This document shows positions 1-5,242 of a stretch of DNA of 5,820 nt, piece after piece. The stretch comes from Desulfurococcales archaeon ex4484_204 (GTDB taxonomy: Archaea > Thermoproteota > Thermoprotei_A > Sulfolobales > NBVN01): positions 1 through 5,820 of the forward strand of contig NJEF01000068.1 in NCBI GenBank assembly GCA_002255065.1, given 5' to 3'. Every line of letters begins with the position of its first letter. Positions within the stretch are counted from its first letter, which is position 1. A model generated the notes under the pieces. That model saw nothing but the letters and a program-made list of their open reading frames with translations, searched no databases and was not told the DNA's origin. The position numbers and the translations under genes are program-made.

Positions 1-2
1 CA

Positions 3-974
3 ACAGTGATGTCAACCATATCAAGGTTCAGGGAGCTTAGAGGTAGGTGGGAGCCCGGGTTCGACATCGCCCAGAAGCCCCTGCACGCGATCGCTACCTA
101 CGGCGCCTACAAGTTAAGCGGTTTAAGCCCCACCGTACTCCTCGACTATATTCACCACGCAGTATTCCTAGCAGCCGTGGTTTTCCTGCTATGGCTAGTT
201 GTTAGGGACCTCTTCGGTAGGTACGTAGCTGGTATCTCAGCTCTACTAGCATCGACCAGCTACCTAGTCGCTGGCTTCAGGGTCGGGGGCTTCTACGCTA
301 ACGAGGTATCCCTAACCCTGTACTTACTAATAACCTACCTGCTAATCAACATAGGTAGGGATACCTCCCTTAAGGCTTTCCTAGCCATCGCCTTAGGCCT
401 AGCGATGCTGCTGGTTCACCCGTGGTCAGGCCTCCTCTACACGTCATCCCTGATACCCCTAGCCCTAACCCTGCACCTAAGGGGGGGTGGTAGGAGGTTG
501 CTTGCCGTGAGGGCTCTAGTACCCTTAGTAACCATAGCCCTAGCCATAGGGCTCGCTGTCGGGGTTCTAGGGGTTAGGAGGCTCTACGTCCTCTACTACC
601 TGTACTACCAGAGGGTTGCTGGGTTCCACAGGCTCTTAGGGGCTTTAAGGGAGGAGCCCTTAACAACCTACCTAGCGTACCTAACCACTAACGCTGTTCA
701 CCACTACTGCTGGTGCAGCCTATGCACACCCCTAACATACCTACCGGCCCTAGCATCGGTCTACGACCCCTTAACCCTGTCCTTAGCTATACCCGCATCA
801 ATTGTTGCTTTAAGCGGTGGCTTAGAGGTATACTTCAGGGTGTGCCTCCTGCTGCCAGCCTTAATAACCTCGGCCGTAACCTACGCTAGGCTGGGCTCTA
901 AAGCGTTTACGTGGCTAGCGATAGCTGCGGGGCTGTCCAACACGGCCTACGTTGTAATGGGGGTTATTACCTAG
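3..974 (+). CDS. GT-C-like polytopic membrane glycosyltransferase, 3' part (partial)
   Basis: This frame is open to the left edge of the window, so the gene probably begins upstream. The first possible start is GTG at 6 followed directly by ATG at 9, giving about 322 residues (numbered from the GTG). The protein is very hydrophobic, with likely membrane segments near residues 50-66, 72-90, 101-117, 122-137, 142-157, 165-190, 242-268 and 279-317. The opening soluble stretch (FRELRGRWEPGF, 8-19) resembles the part of the first outer loop that follows the catalytic Asp region in archaeal GT-C (PMT/STT3-like) enzymes. The late segment FRVCLLLPALI (277-287) resembles their C-terminal helices. These enzymes move sugar from a polyprenyl-phosphate donor on the outer membrane face. 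No first helix or acidic catalytic motif is visible, as expected if the N-terminus lies outside the window. A His/Cys cluster (H232, H233, C235, C237, C240) is unusual. It ends in TAG 17 bases from the stop of a convergent gene. The family call is by pattern only; another polytopic membrane protein is possible. Confidence 0.62.
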   Translation, partial: TVMSTISRFRELRGRWEPGFDIAQKPLHAIATYGAYKLSGLSPTVLLDYIHHAVFLAAVVFLLWLVVRDLFGRYVAGISALLASTSYLVAGFRVGGFYANEVSLTLYLLITYLLINIGRDTSLKAFLAIALGLAMLLVHPWSGLLYTSSLIPLALTLHLRGGGRRLLAVRALVPLVTIALAIGLAVGVLGVRRLYVLYYLYYQRVAGFHRLLGALREEPLTTYLAYLTTNAVHHYCWCSLCTPLTYLPALASVYDPLTLSLAIPASIVALSGGLEVYFRVCLLLPALITSAVTYARLGSKAFTWLAIAAGLSNTAYVVMGVIT

Positions 975-978
975 GTCT

Positions 979-983
979 AAAAA
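979..983 (-). terminator. T5 terminator of the FG-GAP gene
   Basis: Five A's on the plus strand read as TTTTT on the minus strand, starting 8 bases after the TAA stop of the FG-GAP gene. Archaeal RNA polymerase stops at short oligo-T tracts without needing a hairpin, so this is a plausible end for the minus-strand transcript. The convergent plus-strand gene has no matching T-run in the 17-base gap. Confidence 0.5.
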
Positions 984-991
984 CGCCTTAG

Positions 992-2452
992 TTAGAGGTA
1001 CCTCCTCCTAGCGAGGAGCGCTACCGCCAGCATTAGAGCTAGGGCTACCGCAACCCACGGCACTGACTCCCTTAGCTGGGGCTGGGCTGCCTGGCTAATC
1101 CTCACTGAGCCACCTATTATCTCGTAGATCGTTTTAAGCTGCACTACATCGCACACCCCTGAAGCGTTGTTACCTGCTGCAGTCACCTCATCGAACCCGT
1201 CCCCGTCGGCATCGAACGCTACAGCGTCCTCAAACCACCCACCAGGTATTGTGTACGACCATATCGGGGTGAAGTCCTTACCGTACAGCAATATGACCTG
1301 CTCGTCGTAGGTGGTTACAACGACCTGGAGGGTGTCCAGGGGTGCGGTGTTAGCAACTGCTACACCGCTCGATCTAAGCCCCGTATCGATCTCCTTCTCA
1401 ACGGACCAGGTAAGGCTGTCGTAAGCGAACACCTTACCGTCACATGCAGCAACGACCTCAGGTATGCCGTCAGCATCTATGTCGGCTACAACGCTGCCCA
1501 TACACTGCCCGGTACCGGTGTCCTGGGAGGTCACGGTAGCCCCCGTAGCACCGTCTAGAACCGTGACGTAGCCGCCGTGGTCAGCTATAGCTACGTCGGG
1601 AACCCCGTCACCCGTTAGGTCACCTGAACTCATGTGCTCCCTATAGTGAACCCCTCCAGGCACCGTACCCGTCCATAGTAGGACCCCGCCGTTCTTTACG
1701 TCGTACGCGTAGACATTGGTGCTTAAGTACTCCCCAGCCACTACGTCCAGGGCGCCGTCACCGTTTAGGTCTACGAGGAGTACATCCCTTAACCCGTTAC
1801 CGCCTGTGTAGGTCAACCACTCAACGACCCCGGTGCTACCGTCGAACACTATGAGGTCCTGGGTGGTGGCGAGAAAGTCTATGCCTGCAACAACCTCCAG
1901 CTCCCCGTCACCATCGACATCCCCCATAGCTACATCCACTGCCCAGTCCTCGGTGGCGTAGTACCATATGAGGGATCCGTCGACACCGTTGAGGACCCCT
2001 ACACCACCTGCATCGCTGAAGGCTACGTCAGCAACGCCGTCGCCGTCAACATCCCCGGCAGCTACACCGAACACCCTACCACCACCTGTGTAGGTTAGCC
2101 ACAGACCCGTACCCGTCTTGCCATCAACCGCCCCTACGTAGTCATAGTTAGCTATAGCTACGTCAGGGACCCCGTCACCGTTCATATCGCCTGCATCGAT
2201 GTCCCACGTAGAGCCAGGGCCGCAGCCAGGCGATGGACGCTCCCAGGTAGGTGTTGGTGTTGGCTTTATTATTATCCTGCGGTATAGGGGGAACTGCCTA
2301 ACCGACACCCTGCTACCAACGTAGCTCGGGGATGTAGGCTCTATCACAGGCTTCTCAGGCTTCTCCTTAGCCCTACCTCCTGCAGTAGCAACTAACGTGC
2401 CCGCAGCTATTAACAGCACGAGGACTAAAGCTATTAATGGATACTTCCTCAA
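992..2452 (-). CDS. Exported FG-GAP/VCBS beta-propeller protein with N- and C-terminal membrane segments
   Basis: This is a surface-exposed, probably calcium-binding beta-propeller of about 486 residues. After a short basic start (RKY), residues 5-25 form a signal or anchor helix. A Pro/Lys/Thr-rich linker follows (about 30-80). Then come eight repeat units 44-50 residues apart. Seven carry a D-x-[DN]-x-D-G loop followed by a hydrophobic strand (GDMNGDG at 88, GDVDGDG at 133 and 177, VDLNGDG at 227, GDLTGDG at 277, ADIDADG at 323, FDADGDG at 413); one near 367 is degenerate. Between them lie DGxTG...W strands like PQQ/BamB-type blades. Residues 464-480 form a C-terminal helix ending in ARRRYL, so the protein is probably held in the membrane facing outward. 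One N-glycosylation sequon (N-A-S) lies near residue 429. I chose TTG at 2452 because a TATA box lies inside the longer frame, a GGGTG site sits 5 bases upstream, and the signal helix then starts at once. TTG at 2464 (leaderless) and ATG at 2536 are alternatives. FG-GAP proteins often bind ligands or partners; the target is unknown. Confidence 0.85.
   Translation of the reverse strand: MRKYPLIALVLVLLIAAGTLVATAGGRAKEKPEKPVIEPTSPSYVGSRVSVRQFPLYRRIIIKPTPTPTWERPSPGCGPGSTWDIDAGDMNGDGVPDVAIANYDYVGAVDGKTGTGLWLTYTGGGRVFGVAAGDVDGDGVADVAFSDAGGVGVLNGVDGSLIWYYATEDWAVDVAMGDVDGDGELEVVAGIDFLATTQDLIVFDGSTGVVEWLTYTGGNGLRDVLLVDLNGDGALDVVAGEYLSTNVYAYDVKNGGVLLWTGTVPGGVHYREHMSSGDLTGDGVPDVAIADHGGYVTVLDGATGATVTSQDTGTGQCMGSVVADIDADGIPEVVAACDGKVFAYDSLTWSVEKEIDTGLRSSGVAVANTAPLDTLQVVVTTYDEQVILLYGKDFTPIWSYTIPGGWFEDAVAFDADGDGFDEVTAAGNNASGVCDVVQLKTIYEIIGGSVRISQAAQPQLRESVPWVAVALALMLAVALLARRRYL
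1157..2209 (-). repeat. Eight-unit FG-GAP/PQQ-like coding repeat array
   Basis: Within the propeller gene, acidic loop motifs recur at spacings of 45, 44, 50, 50, 46, 44 and 46 residues. Each unit has an acidic loop, then a strand such as [DE]VV[AG] or DVAI, then a DGxTG-type turn and often a Trp. WLTYTGG occurs twice, 94 residues apart (two units), which suggests duplication in pairs. The seventh unit has lost its acidic loop (ANTAPLD). Eight units could close as a seven- or eight-bladed propeller; the blade count cannot be settled from sequence reading alone. Confidence 0.75.
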
Positions 2453-2457
2453 GCAGG

Positions 2458-2462
2458 CACCC
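2458..2462 (-). promoter_or_regulatory. Shine-Dalgarno-like GGGTG for the TTG start at 2452
   Basis: GGGTG on the minus strand lies 5 bases before TTG at 2452 and matches the GGTG core complementary to the archaeal 16S 3' end. It supports the downstream TTG over the ATG at 2536. If transcription starts near 2461, as the TATA box predicts, the leader would be only about 9 bases long and would barely hold this site, so a leaderless start at TTG 2464 also remains possible. Confidence 0.4.
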
Positions 2463-2482
2463 AATACTATGGTGTGGCGATC

Positions 2483-2494
2483 TAATATAAATAT
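2483..2494 (-). promoter_or_regulatory. TATA box of the FG-GAP gene
   Basis: The minus strand reads ATATTTATATTA here, a good archaeal TATA box. With the usual spacing of about 25 bases, transcription would start near 2461, just upstream of the TTG start candidates. It lies inside the longer reading frame that begins at ATG 2536, which argues that the longer frame is not the translated one and that the propeller gene has its own promoter after the kinase gene. Confidence 0.6.
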
Positions 2495-2516
2495 GTTGCT
2501 GCACGTAGCGCGAGCC

Positions 2517-3122
2517 CTAGATGTACTGCGTAACACCTCCCTGCATAGCTAACCTAACTACGTGGTTAGCTAGCTCCGCCACCCCGCTACACCCGGTGTT
2601 CAGGGTTAAGGGGTTTAGGAGCCTAGCTATGGCGTTGTATACTGGTAGCTGCCTAGCTATGAGGTCTGCCGACTCAGGCCTCCTAGCGGTAAGGGTTTTC
2701 AGGGGCGCTGTAACGTATGCGAGCACGTCGGCCCTAACAGCTAGCCTCACCAGGAACGACGTCGCCACCGACCTTAAGTACTCAGGCCACCTCAACGTGG
2801 TTACAACCCACGCTATGAAGTCCGGCACGGACCTCTCAGCAACAACGCACCTACAGACCCTAGGCATTAACTCGAGCTTAACGAGTATGTGAGGTATGAC
2901 TGAGATGAGCTCTATTAGGGCCCACAGCCCCCTCATCCCGCTGGGTAGCCTTAAGCCGTAGTATGGGTTGTCGCTACCCCTGAAGACCCTGAAGAGCCTT
3001 AAGAACCTAGCGAGCACTGAGGCGAGGGTGTGGGTACCCCTAAACCAGACGACCCTGCAGCCGAGCCTAGAAGCTACCTCCCTAGCAAGGGTCGTCTTAC
3101 CAGCACCGTCTGGGCCGAACAT
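2517..3122 (-). CDS. Thymidylate-kinase-like P-loop kinase
   Basis: A 201-residue soluble protein of the thymidylate/nucleoside kinase-like P-loop fold. Walker A is GPDGAGKT at residues 3-10, with the GxDGxGKT signature of that family. VVAERSVPDF (93-102) stands where thymidylate kinases have the DR[YS] substrate motif, with Glu for Asp. ADVLAYVTAP (131-140) matches the strand before the LID, and ARRPES (146-151) fits a short Arg-containing LID. The central region (31-90) does not look like canonical Tmk, so dTMP may not be the substrate. Such proteins would phosphorylate a nucleotide, nucleoside or other small hydroxyl compound; the substrate here is not known. ATG 3122 is the first standard start, but it leaves only two residues before the P-loop. 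CTG 3134 would restore the first strand (LLISMF) and has a good ribosome site. It is divergent from the family-2 glycosyltransferase and upstream of the propeller gene, so a role in surface-sugar precursor supply is conceivable but inferred. Confidence 0.78.
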   Translation of the reverse strand: MFGPDGAGKTTLAREVASRLGCRVVWFRGTHTLASVLARFLRLFRVFRGSDNPYYGLRLPSGMRGLWALIELISVIPHILVKLELMPRVCRCVVAERSVPDFIAWVVTTLRWPEYLRSVATSFLVRLAVRADVLAYVTAPLKTLTARRPESADLIARQLPVYNAIARLLNPLTLNTGCSGVAELANHVVRLAMQGGVTQYI

Positions 3123-3139
3123 CGATATTAGCAGGAACT

Positions 3140-3145
3140 ACCCCC
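3140..3145 (-). promoter_or_regulatory. Shine-Dalgarno-like GGGGGT upstream of the kinase gene
   Basis: On the minus strand GGGGGT ends 5 bases before CTG 3134 and 17 bases before ATG 3122. The first spacing is normal and the second is too long. The site therefore favours a non-standard CTG start that would give the family-typical N-terminus (six residues before GPDG). An in-frame TAG at 3140-3138 overlaps the site and blocks any longer frame. Confidence 0.4.
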
Positions 3146-3167
3146 GTGACTAGGTGTTACCGACCTA

Positions 3168-3175
3168 CATAAAAG
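3168..3175 (-). promoter_or_regulatory. TATA-like box of the kinase gene
   Basis: The minus strand reads CTTTTATG. A start about 25 bases downstream would fall near 3146, giving a leader of about 24 bases to ATG 3122 or about 12 to CTG 3134. The element is T-rich rather than a perfect TATA box, but it is the best candidate in the divergent gap for this direction. Confidence 0.4.
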
Positions 3176-3207
3176 CTCCTAGACCCTAATTAATCAGCGA
3201 CGCTAAC

Positions 3208-3216
3208 ACTTATATC
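3208..3216 (+). promoter_or_regulatory. TATA box of the family-2 glycosyltransferase gene
   Basis: ACTTATATC on the plus strand is a good archaeal TATA box. The predicted transcript start is about 3237-3240, giving a leader of about 50 bases before GTG 3290. With the minus-strand box at 3168-3175 it makes a divergent promoter pair whose TATA elements are about 40 bases apart, so one regulator bound between them could control both directions. Confidence 0.55.
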
Positions 3217-3289
3217 ACACCCCTCACCCATCACTAACATAGGAGGGTAGGGAGGATTAGCTGAGCTAGCTGGGGAAGGTGCTGACGGG

Positions 3290-4210
3290 GTGCTTAACAC
3301 CACCCTTAACGAGTTAACCGTAGTTATACCTACGTACAACGAGGAGGAGGCTATCGGGGCAGTCATAGACGAGCTAGTTGAGGTTGGGGTTCCCAGGGAC
3401 AGGATACTGGTTGTCGATGGCTACAGCACCGACAGGACTAGGGAGGTAGCTAGTAGCAGGGGTGTTAAGGTGATCCTCCAGGAGGGTAGGGGTAAGGCGG
3501 GCGCCCTGAGAACGGCGTTTAAGTACGTAAGCACGGAGTACTTCCTGGTAATGGACGGCGACTACACGTACCCAGCTAAGCACGTCCACGACCTCTTAAG
3601 GGTTGCTAGCGGTAAGGGGCTCGACGAGGTCATCGGGGCTAGGGTGTACAGTAAGGGGTCGCAGAGCCCTATATACAGGTTCGGGAACAGGGTGTTAACC
3701 AAGATCTTTAACGTGGTCTTCGGGACGTCGCTAACCGATGTGTTAAGCGGTATGTACATCGTTAGGAGGAACGCCCTAGCAGACGCCCTCTTCCTATCGA
3801 GGGGGTTCAGCATCGAGGCCGAGATAGCTGCCCACATAGCCAGCACCACGGGCAGGGTAGGTGAGGTCCCCATAGGGTATAGGAGGAGGATTGGGAGGAA
3901 GAAGCTAGGGGTTCCGCACGGCCTAATAATAGCTAGGGACATAGTTAAGCTCGCGTGGAGCTACAACCCGGCGTTCATGATATTCATAGCTGCCTCACTC
4001 CTCATAATACCTGGGCTGGTAATGGGTTCGTGGGTAGCATACAACTACTTCTTCAAGGGCATCAAGTACTACATTAAGGGCGTCATATCGATCATAATGA
4101 CCTTAACGGGGTTAAACAGCCTCCTCCTAGCCATAATGGCCCTATACATGAAGAGGATGGAGCTAAGGATTAGGAAGATGTTAAGGGGGAGGGCAGGACG
4201 TAGTACGTAA
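3290..4210 (+). CDS. Family-2 glycosyltransferase, polyprenol-phosphate mannosyl/glucosyltransferase-like
   Basis: A 306-residue GT2 enzyme of the dolichol-phosphate-mannose synthase type. It would move a sugar from GDP- or UDP-sugar to a polyprenyl phosphate on the cytoplasmic membrane face. Visible motifs are VVIPTYNEEE (11-20) at the nucleotide site, VVDGYSTDRT (41-50), the metal-binding DGD (89-91, in MDGDYTYP), SGMY (153-156), FSIEAEIA (173-180) with the acidic catalytic-side residues, and the basic YRRRIGRKK (197-205). Two C-terminal helices (about 228-247 and 262-287) and a basic tail anchor it, as in archaeal DPM-like enzymes; bacterial and DPM1-type proteins vary here. GTG 3290 is the only sensible start: an in-frame TAG lies at 3248-3250, no other ATG, GTG or TTG lies between, and the first strand begins at residue 10. 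A GGTG site lies 8 bases upstream of it. The sugar and the lipid cannot be told from sequence. It probably supplies a lipid-linked sugar for protein or lipid glycosylation. Confidence 0.88.
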   Translation: MLNTTLNELTVVIPTYNEEEAIGAVIDELVEVGVPRDRILVVDGYSTDRTREVASSRGVKVILQEGRGKAGALRTAFKYVSTEYFLVMDGDYTYPAKHVHDLLRVASGKGLDEVIGARVYSKGSQSPIYRFGNRVLTKIFNVVFGTSLTDVLSGMYIVRRNALADALFLSRGFSIEAEIAAHIASTTGRVGEVPIGYRRRIGRKKLGVPHGLIIARDIVKLAWSYNPAFMIFIAASLLIIPGLVMGSWVAYNYFFKGIKYYIKGVISIIMTLTGLNSLLLAIMALYMKRMELRIRKMLRGRAGRST

Positions 4211-4212
4211 AT

Positions 4213-4222
4213 GCTTATTTAG
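4213..4222 (+). promoter_or_regulatory. TATA-like box of the MoxR operon
   Basis: GCTTATTTAG lies directly after the glycosyltransferase stop and predicts a transcript start near 4243, about 42 bases before ATG 4285. CATATA at 4231-4236 is a second candidate (start near 4259). Either makes the MoxR gene separately transcribed from the glycosyltransferase, although read-through is possible because no clear T-run terminator separates them. GAGGT at 4273-4277, 7 bases before the ATG, supports the chosen start. Confidence 0.4.
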
Positions 4223-4284
4223 CTGTACACCATATACCCTAACAGGCCATGCTTATCAGTGAGCGTTAATCAGAGGTTGTTTAG

Positions 4285-5235
4285 ATGGCGGGTTTAGAGC
4301 TAAGCGAGGCTGTAAGGGTTGTTAGGAACGTGCTTAACTCAGTTAGGAAGGTAGTAGTTGGTAAGGAGAACCTAATCAAGCTCGTTTTATCGGCCCTATT
4401 CAGCGAGGGCCACATCCTCATTGAGGGGGTGCCCGGAACCGGGAAGACCCTCATGGCCGCAAGCATCGCTAGGGCTTTCGGAGGCGTCTTCAAGAGGGTT
4501 CAGGGTAACCCCGACATCCTGCCAACAGATATAACGGGCTTCCACGTGTACAGCTTGTCGGGTGAGGCTAGGTTCGTTAAGGGCCCTATATTCGCTAACG
4601 TCCTAATGGTCGATGAGCTCAACAGGATAACCCCTAGGGCCCAGGCAGCCCTCCTAGAAGCTATGCAGGAGGGCAGGGTAACGGTCGACGGTGTTACTTA
4701 CAGGCTGCCTAGGCCCTTCCTAATAATAGCTACCCAGATGCCTGGGGGGATGGGTACAGGCACCTACCCGTTAACTGAGACGTTGCTGGATAGGTTCTCA
4801 GCGGTGGCCTACAGCACTTACAACGCCCCTGAGGAGGAGTTCGAGATCGTTGGTAGGTCCGACGAGCTGGTAGCCGATAACGTGGAGAGCGCCGTAGGGC
4901 CTGAGGAGGTCGTTAAGGCCGTGGAGTCCATTAGGGATGTGTACGTCGATGGGAGGGTGGTTAAGTACATCATAGACCTGGTAAACTACGTGAGGACCCA
5001 TAAGATGGTTGCGTACGGTCCCAGCCATAGGGCCTCCATACACCTCTACAGGATGTCGAGGGTCTACGCGGTGATGAGGGGTAGGGACTACGTAACACCT
5101 GATGACGTTAAAGCACTCGCTAAGCCCGTGATGTTACATAGGTTTAGGGTAACGCCTGAAGCCGAAGCCGAGGGGGTTAGCAGGGAGGCACTGATAAGTG
5201 AGGCCTTAAGCAGGGTTAAGGTGCCTAAGGAGTAG
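4285..5235 (+). CDS. moxR: MoxR-type AAA+ ATPase
   Basis: A 316-residue AAA+ ATPase of the MoxR family, which acts as a chaperone-like motor that helps assemble or activate partner complexes, often membrane-bound ones. The N-terminal VGKENLIKLVLSAL (25-38) precedes Walker A GVPGTGKT (48-55) and Walker B VLMVDELNR (106-114, family DE[IL]NR). RAQAALLEAMQEGRVTV (118-134) is typical of the family. The LLDRFS arginine-finger motif is at 167-172 and sensor 2 GPSHRAS at 245-251. The C-terminal lid ends with a typical D-DV-ALAKPVMLHR stretch (273-286). Length is normal for the family. The sensor-1 motif, normally ATQNP, reads ATQMP (149-153), so the polar sensor residue is replaced by Met 152, and the loop after it is glycine-rich (GGMGTG). 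The start at ATG 4285 has GAGGT 7 bases upstream. The next gene begins 7 bases after the stop, so the two are almost certainly co-transcribed. The usual DUF58 or VWA partner is not seen within the window. Confidence 0.93.
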   Translation: MAGLELSEAVRVVRNVLNSVRKVVVGKENLIKLVLSALFSEGHILIEGVPGTGKTLMAASIARAFGGVFKRVQGNPDILPTDITGFHVYSLSGEARFVKGPIFANVLMVDELNRITPRAQAALLEAMQEGRVTVDGVTYRLPRPFLIIATQMPGGMGTGTYPLTETLLDRFSAVAYSTYNAPEEEFEIVGRSDELVADNVESAVGPEEVVKAVESIRDVYVDGRVVKYIIDLVNYVRTHKMVAYGPSHRASIHLYRMSRVYAVMRGRDYVTPDDVKALAKPVMLHRFRVTPEAEAEGVSREALISEALSRVKVPKE

Positions 5236-5242
5236 GGTCTCC

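Noticed and set aside
2453..2536. ATG 2536 as the start of the propeller gene
   Set aside because: It would place the TATA box inside the coding region, overlap the kinase gene and put 28 polar residues before the signal helix; kept only as an alternative.
2521..2892. Plus-strand frame of 123 codons opposite the kinase gene
   Set aside because: It is wholly antisense to a gene with clear P-loop motifs, its translation is low-complexity Ser/Thr/Leu without a recognisable domain, and no promoter or ribosome site precedes it.
3196..3238. Possible C/D-box small RNA on the minus strand (GTGATGG ... CGCTGA)
   Set aside because: The C box is imperfect, there is no D'/C' pair in the right order and the stretch overlaps the TATA box of the plus-strand gene. 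Short motifs like these occur by chance.
3270..3317. Leader peptide starting at CTG 3270 after the GGAGG sites
   Set aside because: It needs a CTG start, is only 15 codons long, overlaps the glycosyltransferase start out of frame and has no attenuator structure around it.
3562..3942. Minus-strand frame of 126 codons opposite the family-2 glycosyltransferase
   Set aside because: It mirrors the coding bias of the real gene and shows no motif; the sense strand carries all GT2 signatures.
4798..5043. Minus-strand frame of 81 codons opposite moxR, and similar short antisense frames at 4281-4493, 3374-3589 and plus-strand 2968-3153
   Set aside because: All are shadows of well-supported genes, without start signals or recognisable products.
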